Assembly: GCA_015143295.1 (NCBI GenBank)
Contig: CM026565.1
Span: 30,574,052-30,638,051 of the forward strand
Source: Tetracentron sinense
Taxonomy: Eukaryota > Streptophyta > Magnoliopsida > Trochodendrales > Trochodendraceae
Reading direction: 5' to 3'
Length of the DNA stretch: 64,000 nt
In this document: positions 1 through 12,000 of the stretch, piece after piece
Layout: each line of letters starts with the position of its first letter
How positions within the stretch are numbered: position 1 is the first letter of the stretch
Notes under the pieces: generated by a model
Database searches by the model: none
Told to the model about the DNA's origin: nothing
The model's input: only the letters and a program-made list of their open reading frames with translations
Translations under genes and position numbers: made by a program

Positions 1-780
1 TGACCATCATTACTATAAAACAATCAACAGAAAAGCAAAATGAGTCATCAAGTTCACCAATGAACTAGATTCAATTCAATAGTCTTGGTACTTTGCAATG
101 AATCAATGATAGATAAAGCTGCTTTTCGGTGTGAGCTAAATAGCAGAGAAGAAACACACCAACCAAGTCCGAGTCCATGGACTAAACCTAGAGAAATATA
201 TGCTTACTATCAATGGTTTAAAAGGTGTGTGTGAGGCCTGATGTACAACCGTGCAAGATTTAAAATAGGACAAGTCCCTCTTGGATTCAAGGAGAGGAAA
301 TGAAGAACAGGAACAAAATGAGGTGGTTTTACCTTTAGTTTCAACAAAACTCAAGGAAAGGCATGCCTAAAGAGCCTTCAACTTGGAGGCGCAGATAATG
401 TAAGGCATGAGCATTGGTATTCAAGGTATCAACAACTTTGATGCAATGAGGTAAAGTGAAACTTTGGAGGTGCACCTTAGGAAGCTATGGGGCATCTCCA
501 TGAAATAAAATGGGCCGGTGACAATTCTTTTAGGAGAAGTTCTTTCTTTCCATTCTGTTATAATTTTTCCCCTGCCTGGGGGGGGGGCACGTGCTCCACG
601 AAAAGTCTTCTACGTAGTAAAAAAGAAAAATATTGTCCCACCTCAAATCATGGAATAAAATATCATCCAACAAGATATTATCAAAAGATACATAGTGTTC
701 TCTTTGAAACTATAGATTATTAAGGTGGTCGTGCATTCTAATAAGAGTAATATCCTCCATCACCAAATTTAATATCTAGA

Positions 781-1056
781 GACAGGATCCTCTCAGGCAA
801 ATGCATGAGAAAGTCTCTCAGGCACTCACACCATTGTGTCACATGTCCTATTAACCCCAGTTCGGTCAAATTAACCCTTGGGGTTAATAATAATCCAACT
901 TCCTATTAACCCTAGTTCCTAACCCAACTAGGGAAAAAAAAAAAGGCAAAAAGCTATAAAAAAAAAGGCAATGTATGAACGACTGTCAATATAGATAGCG
1001 CAACAATAGGAGTGCCTGAGAGACTCTCTCAAGCGTGTGCTTCAGAGGATCTGAAC
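781..1056. repeat. Foldback MITE-like element with about 50 bp inverted ends
   Basis: The left arm (781-830) and the reverse complement of the right arm (about 1005-1056) share GATCCTCT and then GAGTCTCTCAGGCACTC-like sequence. The interior is AT-rich and contains two TTAACCC-type motifs also found in the Helitron and Tip100-like elements further right. No target duplication is evident, so the superfamily is unassigned. It lies downstream of CCCH exon 2 and is probably intronic. Confidence 0.5.
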
Positions 1057-1515
1057 CTCGGTACTTTTTTTTTGTTTTGATAAATTAAGAACCCTCCAAT
1101 AATTGTGGTCATACATATAGATAAGATTTCCACTTTACACAAGTTACATGCTAAAGGGGAAACTAGTTACATCCTAATTTCATAAACAAGTCTTTGTATT
1201 CAACTACAACTAAAAAATCACCAGAACTGCTGCTAACTAGTTTCCAATTAAATGTGACTCTTGACTAAGCTAATTCATATTGTAACTTTAAGTTATCAAC
1301 CAACCAAAAAATCAGGATTTACTTGCTCCATGCCAAATGTATCAAACCATTTAAAACTTTTACCAATGAAAAATGTAAAATGGGGCAACAAAAAATTTAT
1401 AAAATCAATTTTAGTTTTCCTAGATTTGATTTGCATGCCAATTAAAGCAATCCGAGCAAGGTTTCTAGCTGATATTTTTTAGCAGAAAAGACGAATCAAA
1501 TGGATGAAAGCTAAC

Positions 1516-2246
1516 CGGATGTCGAAAAACACAGGTCTGGTTGAGGCAATTCCCATCCAACCAGTACCAGCAATCCCTCGGATTCAGCCTCGCGCTCTCA
1601 CTGTGCCGATACTCACATTCATTCCCCTGAAAAGGAGCAGCAATACCATTCAGGTTACCCAAGAAAGAAAAAAAATGGCAAAATCCTAAATTGGAATAAC
1701 TTTCCCCACATAAACCAACAAGGCTCAATACAAACCCATCAGCTGCCTCATCTTACAAAACGCATGTTAATGAGAATAACAAAGAGACCAATCCAAATCA
1801 GCGGAAAAAGAACAGGCATAGGTTCGTGAGAATTAATTTTCAAGGTTTCAAACGCAAACCCTAAGAATTCAATATCCTGAAGTGAAAAATATTAACAGAT
1901 CAAAACGAAACCAACAATGAAAAGCCATATCACAAACCATCAAAAGACAAGAGAACAAAAGATTCGGCACACTGCATTTCATCTGATTCGAAAAACTATA
2001 AACCCTAGATGATTTCAAGACACGAGCCCTAGAAACCAAGATCCTTCAAATGAAGGGATACAACAACACATCTAAAACGAAAATCAAAGAAACAAAACCT
2101 AATTGCAGTGATACGAACACAAAGAAATAAATAAAAAAAATCAATAGGAGAATCGAAACAGCGGTCTCACAAACCTTCTTGCATGTGAGGGGAGAAGCCA
2201 AGAAATACACGCAGTCGGTGTTTCGCTTCAGTATTTCATCCTCCAT
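1516..2246 (-). CDS. CCCH zinc-finger protein, first two coding exons (partial)
   Basis: This is probably an RNA-binding CCCH protein of the family that includes Arabidopsis zinc finger CCCH domain-containing protein 17. Exon 1 (2246 down to 2175, 24 codons) starts with MEDEILKRNTDC. Exon 2 (1626 down to 1516, 37 codons) follows a clean phase-0 GT/AG intron whose acceptor reads TTTTCAG. The joined 61 residues carry two zinc fingers: C12-x9-C22-x5-C28-x3-H32, then C44-x7-C52-x4-C57-x3-H61. The ATG at 2246 was chosen because family members begin MEDE or MEEE at this point. A GT donor follows residue 61, and no further exon is visible down to base 1, so the remainder lies beyond the left edge. 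Seen: both fingers and the splice sites. Known: the family. Inferred: function. Confidence 0.85.
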
Positions 2247-2420
2247 TTTCAAGCCAAATTAAAAAGGAAAAATTCTCTCTGAGATTAAATTACAGAGAGA
2301 GAGAGAGAGATTGAGAATCCAAAGCTTTTCTAATTTACAGCCATGGCGGAGAGATGAGATCGGAGGGAGAGGTCGTTGCTTTATTTCTTGGGTTTTATAT
2401 CTCCCGGGGGGTTTTGAAGT
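2247..2420 (-). promoter_or_regulatory. 5' leader/proximal promoter of the CCCH gene, with GA tract
   Basis: The bases just upstream of the CCCH start codon hold a (GA)n tract at about 2293-2311 followed by purine-rich sequence. CT/GA microsatellites are common in plant 5' leaders. I see no clear TATA box, and the transcription start cannot be fixed. Confidence 0.35.
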
Positions 2421-2545
2421 TGTTTTTGTAGAAGGTGGGAAATGCTAAACGAACTCCTTCACAGGCTCACTCGCCCCATTTGTCATTTTTAAATGGGCGA
2501 TTCAACTTTAGGTACTGTTTTTTTTTGTTGGGGGGGGGGTTACAT

Positions 2546-2712
2546 TAGGGCTGCACAAATCCCGATCGGCCCGTTTGTGCGGCTCGGCTCAGCTCAGCCC
2601 GAGATCGGAAAATTCAATCAAGCCGAGCTCAGGCCAACCCTTGTTTGATTCAGTCCGACTTGATTGAGGTTCGGTTCAACCCGAGCTCGGCTCAAATATT
2701 ATTATTATTTTT

Positions 2713-2751
<39 letters not shown>

Positions 2752-2994
2752 AAATATTATTTTTTTAAAAAAAAAATATTCAAGCCGAGCTCGAGCCAAG
2801 CCAAGCCTGGCTCGAGCTTGAATCAATTCGGGCCAGGTTGAGCTTCAAGCCAGGCTTTTGAATTCGGGCTGAGCTTCGGGCCGAACTTTCAATCTTGATT
2901 TCAGGCCGAGCTAGGCTTACGGCCTAGAAAAAACCCTTTCAAGTCGAGTCGACCTTGGCTAATCCTGGAAAAGCCCGACCCGAATACAACCCTA
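2546..2994. repeat. TAGGG...CCCTA-ended repeat rich in GAGCTCGGC motifs
   Basis: The segment begins TAGGGCTGCACAAAT and ends CGAATACAACCCTA, which are short inverted ends. The interior alternates GC-rich GAGCTCGGCT-like blocks with an (AT)n tract near 2717-2745. This resembles widespread plant MITEs with TAGGG termini, but no flanking duplication is convincing. Confidence 0.4.
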
Positions 2995-3050
2995 ATTATT
3001 TTGACCCAAAATTTTAGAACCCGACTGGTTGTGTGTGTGTTTAGAGAGTC

Positions 3051-3298
3051 TTAGTTATATGATATCATTTCAACCAGAGAAAAAAATATTGGCTTAATTT
3101 GTTACCATGTGCGTTAGAGTGTATCCCGGGTTTAGTCTCACATTGATTGGGAAGTCGATTTCGCAAGGGTGTATAAAGAGCCATCAACCCTCCTTAAAAT
3201 GGGCCCTTTTCGAGTGCTTATTTGGACTTACCCTTATGGCACCTTAGCAGCTACCTCAGGTCTGGCTGTGTGTTAGTTACATGATATCATTTCAACCA
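3051..3298. repeat. 220 bp segment bracketed by 26 bp direct repeats
   Basis: A 26-mer starting TTAGTTA and ending TTTCAACCA occurs at 3051-3076 and 3273-3298 with one mismatch. Between the copies lies a TTTAGTCTCACATTG tract followed by GTATAAAGAGCC, reminiscent of small LTR or TRIM-like plant repeats. Apart from this repeat and the MITE at 3682, I see no gene between 2420 and 4400. Confidence 0.35.
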
Positions 3299-3681
3299 AA
3301 AAAAAAGTACAATATTCTTTTTTTAAAAAAAATGAGTTTCAATGCAATATTGATATTTGCTGTAATTTTGTTGTTAAGTTTTAAGATTTTTAAATAAAAT
3401 AATAATATTTTTTTATATACATAAAAAAATAAGAAGTATAAATATTTCTTTTATCTTCAGAGACCGTGCACTCAAGTCCTAGTCCATTCTTCTTCAAAAC
3501 AATGGCAATCAATTGTAACTCAATCTTCATGAAAATAATATTTGGTTTCTTTTAGAGTTAATTTTAAATTTTCATTACTTAGAACATATAGTCATTCATT
3601 TTTTTTTTACTACATTTCTAGAGTTTTTGTTGCTAACAATCCCTTCACACTTTTTCAATTTATTTCTCATTTCGATACTTA

Positions 3682-3828
3682 TGCTATGTTTGGTTGTTGA
3701 GAGAATAGGTGAAAACATGGAAAAGAAAAGAAAATTTTGGATTTCTAATACAATTTTTAGTTGTGTTTTGTCCAATTTTCTTTTCTTTTCCATGTTTTCA
3801 CTTATTTTCTCAACAACCAAACATAGGG
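3682..3828. mobile_element. Tourist-like (PIF/Harbinger) MITE, copy 1, 147 bp
   Basis: The terminal inverted repeats are TGCTATGTTTGGTTG on the left and CAACCAAACATAGGG on the right. The element is flanked by TTA at 3679-3681 and 3829-3831. Its inner arms (GAAAACATGGAAAAGAAAAG and its reverse complement) would fold into a long hairpin. A second copy of exactly the same length lies at 49792-49938, flanked by TAA. A TWA target duplication with foldback structure is typical of non-autonomous Harbinger elements. Confidence 0.85.
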
Positions 3829-4403
3829 TTAGGTTTTGGTGCTCTTGTTTGTCATTTTCTTAATGCATCCTTCCTAAACTAGGTTTCAAGCGCTCTTGGT
3901 ATCGTTCTTGATGTTATCTTCACCTGCTTCTTATTAGAATGGTCCAATTAATAAGAAATAAGTTTGGTGTATAACTAGAATAGAGATAATTTTTAACCTT
4001 TTGATATACTCATGGAATTAATGCAATTAATGCATTTAGTAAGTTGTAATTTCGATATACAATACGAAAATATTAATGTGCTCGTAACAATATACTCTTT
4101 TTTACTTGACTACAAATTTAATTAGATGTTCATCGATTACTATAATATGAGCTTAAGACCCTTAAACAATTTTATTAACCTATTTAAATTAGAAAATCTA
4201 CATTTTAAGGCACTTGATAATTATAATTGTTTAATTTTTATAAAATTAATCTTAAAATTTTAATTAGGATGTTTACGACCCTTAAACACTTTTACTAATT
4301 TATTTAAACTAGAAAACTAAAATTTTATGGGTTATGACACTTAATAATTTTATTTATTTAATTTTTATAAAAAGAAATCCTAATTGCTTAATCTGAAATA
4401 TTA

Positions 4404-4740
4404 TCTCTACTATAATGAGAATTCCCCCCTTAAGAATGGAAATTCCCAAACTACCACCATAGCGTGATTTTTGATAAATTCCCAAACCACCCTTTGAGCA
4501 TATCCCAAATCTAGTTGACTTACAAACAGTAGCCTGATTTTTTATAAATTTCCAAACTACCCTTATATACAAAACCATCATTTCATGTTTTTACTTAATT
4601 CTCAAACTACCCCTTTCTCGTCTACAATCTATTTTAAGATAAAATCACAGCCAATCGCGATTGAACTCCAGGGAGAGTTCAATTGCACCCACAGGTTAAC
4701 ACGTCTCCCTTTTAACCCTACTCAACCGTGGTTAATATTA
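4404..4740 (+). mobile_element. 3'-truncated non-autonomous Helitron
   Basis: The 5' end TCTCTACTATAATGAG follows an A, as in the intact copies here, and the order of internal blocks matches the element at 36181. The block AATCGCGATTGAACTCC, then GGTTAACACGT and ACCGTGGTTAA can all be read, but the terminal hairpin and CTAG are absent. It is therefore a 3'-truncated or rearranged copy. Confidence 0.5.
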
Positions 4741-5215
4741 ATGATATGGAGTTAAAATAATTAAATTTACAACCCAAAGTTAGAATGTTGAACCCTAAGG
4801 GTTATAGACTCTTAACCACAGTTAATCACGTGCAACCCACAAGTGTTTATAATAGGATACCTAATAAGTTAGGATAGTTAAGATTCTTAAATACTTCTAT
4901 AAACTCATTTAAACTAGAAAACCTAAGTGTTAGGACCCTTGATAATTATAATTATTTAATTTTATAAGGATAATTTTAATATTTTATTCAAAAATATTAT
5001 GATTAAAATTAATAATTTAGTAAGTTTTATTAGTTTAATATTAAAAATTCAAAGTATTATTCAATAATATTAGTTTAATAATTAGATTGTGATTTGTATC
5101 TAGTAATTTTATGTAAAATACGTAAATATTATAAAAAATAAGAAGAACAAAGTTGATTTATTTTATTCAAAATTTTAAAATTTCAAGGCCAAAATTTCTT
5201 GAATAATTCAGATAT

Positions 5216-5360
5216 TATCTTGACTGATTAGGTTGTTGAACCCTAAGGGTTAGTAAATCTTAACTACGGTTAATAGGAATTAAAAAGGACACATGTTAAC
5301 CTGTGAGTGCAATTGAACTTTCCCCGAGTTCAATCGCGATTGGTTGTGATTCAATCTCCC
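5216..5360 (-). repeat. Stand-alone copy of the TTAACC/ACACGTG module
   Basis: The order GAACCCTAAGGGTTAG, CTACGGTTAATAGG, GACACATGTTAACC, GAGTTCAATCGCGATTGG repeats the interior of the nearby Helitrons, but without their termini. The same module occurs inside Tip100-like elements at about 44080 and 55140. The rest of 4740-5640 is AT-rich with no gene. Confidence 0.45.
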
Positions 5361-5638
5361 TTTTTCAGATATGGCACTTTTTTTTATGGGAATGTCAGTT
5401 TCACTCGCCCCTTTATTTTAGCCAGAAAACATCCCTTTATTTTAGCAAGAAGACATGGATCCTGATTCTTGTGTCATGATCCTTTTGGCCCCACCACAAA
5501 ATCCTTGCCTTTATGTCCTACAAAAGGGAGAGTGCAATAGGATGAGAATGGGATAGCAAATGCTATCCGTCTCCACTATATTTAAGTCATTTATTCAATT
5601 AAAAGAGCGTGTTATTCAATCTTTTCTCATTATTTTTA

Positions 5639-6021
5639 TTAGCAGGTGGCACGTGCGATGTACATGAGAGCGAGGGGAAGGAGTTAACCACAGTTAATAG
5701 GAGTTAAAAGGGTCACGTGTTAACCCACGGGTGTGATTGAACTCTCCCCAAATTCAATAACGGGTGGCACGTGCGATGCACGTGGAAGCAAGGGGAAGGA
5801 GTTAACTACAGTTAATAGGAGTTAAAAGGGACACGTGTTAACCCACTGGTGCAATTGAACTCTCCTCGAGTTCAATCACGATTGGCTGTGATTCTATTCT
5901 TTAAATAGATAGATGAGCAAGAGGTAATCTGGGAATTAAAGCAAAACATTAAATCATATGGGTAGTTTGGGAATTCGGAAAAATCAAGCTCCGCCTGCCT
6001 CTCCCATTATAATAGTAAAGA
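5639..6021 (-). mobile_element. Non-autonomous Helitron with duplicated 3' terminus
   Basis: On the minus strand it runs from TCTTTACTATTATAATGGG (5' end, preceded by A) to a 3' end reading CCACCTGCTAA, followed by T. A second near-terminal block (GGGTGGCACGTGCGATGCAC on the plus strand at about 5762) lies inside, so the 3' region is present twice. The CACGTGC-NNN-GCACGTG hairpin just inside the 3' end is the expected Helitron signature. Confidence 0.7.
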
Positions 6022-6200
6022 TTAATGTTTTGTTAACCTAATTTTAGAGACTTTAATTTTTTTTTATCAATTTAATTATTGGTTGAGCAGGTTGTACTTC
6101 GAGATAAATCTAGGTCCAAAGTCAAGTTTGGATTCAATTTTAGGCAATTTTGGTCTACTAACTAATAGAGATATGTTTTACTCTCTAATATATATATACA

Positions 6201-6487
6201 CTAGCGGGTGGCAGTGTGATGCACGTGAGAGCGAGGAGAAGGAGTTAACCACAGTTAATTTAATAGGAGTTAAAAGGGACACGTGCTAACCCGCAGGTGT
6301 GATTGAACTCTCCCTGAGTTCAATCACGATTGGCTGTGATTCTAATTCTTTAAATAGATAGACGAGCAAAGGGTAGTTTGGGAATTAAAGTAAAACATTA
6401 AATCAAAATTTTGTTTAATATTAGGATAGTTTGGGAATTTCGGAAAAATCAGGGCTACCCCTACCTCTCGCATTATAATAGTAAAGA
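6201..6487 (-). mobile_element. Non-autonomous Helitron, 287 bp
   Basis: On the minus strand the 5' end is TCTTTACTATTATAATG and the 3' end is GCCACCCGCTAG. It is preceded by A and followed by T, as expected for insertion between A and T. The subterminal palindrome (CACGTGCATCACAC) is slightly degraded. It belongs to the same family as the elements at 5639, 36181 and 53361. Confidence 0.8.
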
Positions 6488-6536
6488 TATAGAAAGGCAA
6501 TTGCAATCTCATATAAAATTTACCAAATATATCTTC

Positions 6537-6733
6537 TTCTTTTTTTCTTTTTTTTGATAATCATGGATATCCTGGGCCTTGAAGCTCATACTAGTCCCAT
6601 GGGCCACACAGGGAATACCCCCATCCCATGCAACCGTTAGTGAGCAACCGCTAGTGAGGGGAGCCAGGAATCGAACTTGAGACCTCCGGCTTTACTGTTC
6701 GTCCAAGTGACCACTGGGCTACAGCCTCAGGAG
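6537..6733 (-). mobile_element. tRNA-derived SINE, family A
   Basis: On the minus strand the head reads CTGTAGCCCAGTGGTCAC (box A-like), followed by GGAGGTCTCAAGTTCGATTCC (box B-like), then a body and an A-rich tail seen as T-rich sequence from 6537. An 18 bp target duplication flanks it: TTTACCAAATATATCTTC at 6519-6536 and TTTACCAAATTTGTCTTC at 6734-6751 (16 of 18 match). Tail plus long duplication indicate LINE-driven retroposition. Between here and 7460 I see nothing gene-like. Confidence 0.85.
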
Positions 6734-7461
6734 TTTACCAAATTTGTCTTCACTCAAAATAGAATAGAGTTCTGATGGGTAATCTGAAGGGGGAACTGCA
6801 GAGAAATATCCGGGCTACAAGGAAGTCTGCAACTGTATTAGATAGACATTAGTGTAGGTAAAAGTATATAAAATATACTTATTTTTGGTATTTTATTTAT
6901 TTTGTATTGAACCTAAGTTGGGGTCACATACTAACTTGGGACTGTGCCTAAACTCGAAATAAGTTTGACAGGGATGGGAAAGGGGGTTAATGTAGTTGGA
7001 CCAACCTACGCCAAAAGTCCAATCCAACCAGATATATTGCAATCCCAAGTCCTAAGTACTGCCATCTTTAAAATGTCTTATTTTGTATCCCATCTTTCTT
7101 GTCTTTCTGCTTTTTTTTTTTTAATCCCATCTTTTCTTGTCTTTCTGCTTTTAGGGTTAAAACATGTTCTCTTACCTTAAAATCTTTTTGGGTTTAGTCT
7201 TGTGTTGGTGTACGATTTCCCAGTTAATAATTTTTTTTTAATAAAAAGGGGTGGCCTACCACTCATATGATTCGATATGAATGAACGACCACGAGGTCCA
7301 CGAGTATCATTAGGGGTAGGGTCCACTAAGAATGGTGTACTACTGCAAGACCATCATTTATTGAGGGAAAATTTCTTTGAAAAATGACAAGTTATTTATG
7401 AGAAATAAAAAAATATTTTCCATCTTAATTTTCCTTCCTGACCTATGTTCTAAGATATGGG

Positions 7462-7663
7462 TGGGTTTCCTTAAGGAGCCTGGTCGTCCAAGGACGAACC
7501 GTAAACCCGGAGGCCTCGAGATCAAATCTGGGCTCCACTCAATATAGGATGTATGGGTTGGGGGGGGGGGGGGGGGGGGGGGGGGGTTTACCTATATATC
7601 ACATGCGACAAGTCTGAGTCTGGTCCCAAGATACCCACTTTTACCAAATTAAAAAAAAAAAAA
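7462..7663 (+). mobile_element. tRNA-derived SINE, family A, with an internal G run
   Basis: A box B-like GGAGGCCTCGAGATCAAATC lies at about 7508. The body matches the copy at 6537 in order (GGCTCC, GTATGGG, GTCTGAGTC, CCAAGATA), and a run of 13 A ends it at 7663. The stretch GTATGGGTTGGGG has expanded into about 27 consecutive G at 7560-7586. No target duplication is certain. Confidence 0.65.
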
Positions 7664-9013
7664 GTGTTAATCTAAGGAGTACCAATTGAAGAAAACAAAC
7701 CATACTAATATCAACCTTTCTATCTCTTCTGATATCAAATTGTTCTAGGAAGTAGCAATGTCATTTTTCTTTATGAAAACCGAATACCAATATGACAATT
7801 ATATCAAAAGCCCTATGATTGATGAACACCTTACAATCAAGATTTTAGGGCTCGTAAAATGTCCTCGACAGTCCTCAGTCTAAGTATCTTTCACTCTAGC
7901 GACAGGTAGCCATTTTCCCTTTCCATTTACATGTTTTGTTCATGGCCTACAATCTTGATTATCGTTATCCTTAAAATTCTACTTCTGCAATCTTAGATCC
8001 TGCAAGTAGCCATATAAATCTTAATCTTGGAACTAGAACGACCCACCTTGTTTCACCGACATGTCCAAGATATGGGGTTTCCTCTAATCTTGAAATTTCC
8101 ATCTCAAATTTTTTCATGCAACCAAACTATAAAAGTTGTGTTAACAGAGGATCTAATTCTAAGATCTATAATGCCTTTATAATGACTCACATAATCTCTC
8201 TGAAAGTCTGAATTATCATTGCTCATATAAAAAAATTACCTTAGAAGTACTCATGTTCTAGCTTTCATGCCTATATTTAGTTGAGAATTCAACTTGCTTG
8301 GAATTCCCATTTTCCTGGGAATTCCCATATATATATCATCACCCTAGTTGATAAAATATATGTTTCTCTCAGTTAAAGAGTCCCATGTAGATCTGCAACA
8401 CCGTTAGTAGTGACATCTTCCCAGCTGATTGCAAGTGAAATCATCCCTCCTGTTGTAGTGAAAGCCCTTCTGTGAGGAAACCCCCACAATAAGAGATCTT
8501 TGGCGCCTCGAGGTTTCTGTTTCTCAACTTCACATCTCCCCTTATTTGTGGCAGGAGCACCCATGGGTATCGTAAAACCAGGGAGGATGGGCATGTTTGG
8601 GATGCTTCTGGTCATATGGGGCTGGCCTTGTCGAGGAAGGGACCCTCCGAAAACCTGTAAACACAGATCCTGCAAAAGCCATTTATGTCTATCCAACAAT
8701 ATTAATTATCCTCGTCTGTAAACTACTGGTCTCTAAAGTTTATAGACACGATGTGAAGGAGGTAATCGGAACTCAGAAGTAGCCCAGCTTAACACCCAAA
8801 ACCTTGGCAAAGCTCTTCAAATTCAAAACTGAAATGAGTTTGAGCTGCCACAATATGTAACATTTTTGTTTTATTGGAAATCATTTCCATATTTATTCCA
8901 TCTCCTGTATTTCTGAATTCCCAACCATTTGTATTTCTGGAAAAATCATTTTTATTACACAAAATTTGAGTTTAACATCGAAAAAAGCTAAGATGTTTAG
9001 TCTCCCTATCCGT
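7664..9013. other. Intergenic region and 3' flank of the CBR2-like gene
   Basis: There is no convincing gene. AATAAA-type polyadenylation motifs on the minus strand occur at 8956-8951 and 8897-8892, about 60 and 120 bases past the CBR2-like stop codon. The latter half is probably transcribed 3' untranslated sequence and readthrough flank. Confidence 0.4.
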
Positions 9014-12000
9014 TCAAAATTTATATACCATATCCTCTGTATATCCAAGTTCTTTGAGTAGGCCTGTGAGCTGCACATAGAACAAGTACCAAAGACGATC
9101 GTTAAAAGGAAGGAAATATTTGGGTAAATGGTTAGAACTAAAGGGTAAAGTGCAGAATGTTCCTTGTATACCTCGCCTTGTGACCGGTCTTTGGCCTTGT
9201 CACCGGATATGTGTTTCATCATCCCAGGGGGGCCGCATACCTGGAGAAGTAATAATAATTGCAGGAATCAGATTGAGGTATTTGATGGAAAATGACAAAC
9301 TAAAGTCATGATCATCATAGTTGCTTTAATTATCAAGAAATATTTGAAACAAACAAACAAATCTTGTGCATTATGATTATCTTATACTACAACAATTGGG
9401 GTTTGTCATGTAATGGATAACAGAGGCGATCAAACCACTTAAATGGCATGATACCCTAATTTTGGGGATCCAAATCTAGCTGTTACAGGACATAACAATA
9501 ATCTATTAGTCGTATGGATTTAAACAACATCAATAACTGATCCAATCTTGTCTTAGCAGCCAACCACAGCAAAACTCTTTTGGATGATCAGACAAAACAG
9601 CAAGTATTCCAGAAAAATGTCCCAGAACACACTATTACAACTATATGATAAACGAAATAAATGAGATGCATTGCACCAGAAAAAGATTCATTATATTTCC
9701 TTTTCATTTTCCATGAAAGTTGTATTGATATGTTGGACACGGCAAACATTGAGTATATGTGGTATCCTCAAGTTTGACCTTATGCAACAGATTGACGAAC
9801 TAGAGCGCTTTGGACGTTGTAAACACAATAGTAACAGAGTAGAACTTACGAGGATAAGTGTGTCTGCACTAGGACTGGGCAAGCCTTTCACAACCATATC
9901 CTTTGATATGTAACCTGCACCTCCTCTCCAAGTCTTCGATGGGTTATCTACAGTGTAGTATATCTGGTATTTTCACCATCAAAGATAAGCATTTTCTTTT
10001 AACAGTAAAACCAATTCCAGGACTGCTACCACAAATAGATTTTCATGCAGTATATACCTTCAAATTCGGGTGGCTATCCGAGAGTATGTCAAGCTTCTCT
10101 TTAAGTAGTATATCATCTGGGGATATGTTAGCATAAAGCAGTGACACCTGAAAGAACAAAAGGTCATCATCAAGCTATAAGTCATAAACAAACCCGATTT
10201 GTTGAGTGCATAGACTTGATGAATGATTGCAGACATTCTATATACAAACCCGTTTTTGGACAGTGCAAAATTTTCTGAGGATCCAAAAGAGTTACTAAGA
10301 GATCGGACAGTTATAATCATGTAGATCAAGTAGATCTTTGACCTTGGAGGCTACTTAAGCATGAGGTGCACCACATGTCCTGATAATCCATCTATCATCG
10401 GAAATGATTGTCTTCAATAATATATATATATGTAGATTTAGTCTGGTCTATAAATAGAATAGATTTGGTTTAGGCAAGAACTTGAGAGAAGATGCTAAAT
10501 AGAGTTGAGATTCATGCTTCAAAAGATAGAGACAACAGAAATACCTGGGTGTTGTCCTCGGGATTCTTAAGAATAGCCTCAATTATCTGCAGCATAGGTG
10601 TAATGCCTGTGCCACCTGCAATCTGGGACAAAAGATGTCAACACTTTAGATAGAAGTGAATACAATTTTTTTTATCATGCATATGAATATAGAAATATTA
10701 CTTGTCTCAATATTGACTATAATAATGGGACTTGGTTACTCTTACCACTGGGCAGGCAAACAATAGAATTTCATTGGGTTTAAAAACAAGGGGGCTCTGA
10801 TGTCTCTTTTATAGAGAGGTACAAATGGCTTGTAGCAAAAGGGGCTTGGTTTCAGGAGTCAGTTACATTATGTTAGTGGGCTCGTCTTGTTGCAACAAGT
10901 TATGTGCAAGAGTATAGAGTGGACTATGATGAGACCTTTGAACTATAATGCCACCGACGTAATTAATATGAAATTTTAGTGTAGTGTATATTTACACTCA
11001 ATCAATTGATAGTATGATTGAGGTTGGATAGTGTTTTGTCTAAAGCTCAACCCAGGAAGGCGCACGCCGAAGTCAACTCCGGGATTTTAACTCTTAACAG
11101 CCCCATCCCCCCTACACCTCTTCGCGAAAGGGAGAAGGTGCACTCCAAAGTCAACCCCGGGATTTTAACTCTTAACAGCCCCATCCCCCCTACACCTCTT
11201 CCCGAAAGGGGGTTCGTTCCCCTTAGCTCCTAGCGCCGGAGCTCCCAGCCTGATTATTTTAGACACAACTTTCCTGTTCTTCAAACCATGGTTTGATGGT
11301 TTGGAATGAAGTGACCCTTTGTGAGACACTCAGTTGCATGTACTTCCCTTACAGGGGGCATTTGGGTCACCACGCTAACTCGATTTGACTGGATTTATTG
11401 TTCCGTAAGAGTTGATAGGTTTTTTGGCCAGAGGGGAATTGTGGGTTCTCTCATCAAGCGCCTGACCTGATAGAGCCGCCTAGCTTACAGAATTTCCTTC
11501 TTCCAACTGTCACTACAGTGCTGGTTTCTCTTCCCTGACAGGTGCCCAAGAGGACAAGTCTCCTGATAAAGCCGCCTAGCTTACAGAATTTCCTTCTTCC
11601 AACTGTCACTACAGTGCTGGTTTCTCTTCCCTGACAAGTGCCCAAGAGGACAAGTCTCCTGATAAAGCCGCCTAGCTTACAGAATTTCCTTCTTCCAACT
11701 GTCACTACAGTGCTGGTTTCTCTTCCCTGACAAGTGCCCAAGAGGACAAGTCACCTGATAAAGCCACCTAGCTTACAGAATTTCTTTCTTCTGACTTTCA
11801 CTACAGTGCTGGTTTCTCTTCCCTGACAAGTGCCCAAGAGGACAAGTCTCCCTCACAAGAATCCCCCAATTATACCGAGAAAAGAAAGGAACATCAGACT
11901 TGTGTTCCTATTATTTCAGGAACAAAAACCAAAGAATTAGCTGTTTGCAGCTTGAGTCCTTTTAATAACCGCTTGCATACAGGGTATTGAGAATGAAACC

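Noticed and set aside
8373-8699. 108-codon minus-strand open frame downstream of CBR2
   Set aside because: No ATG at its start, no recognisable domain, and it lies in the gene's 3' flank.
11454-11741. 95-codon minus-strand open frame with repeating 32-residue unit
   Set aside because: It exists because the 96 bp minisatellite period is a multiple of three; there is no protein family resemblance.
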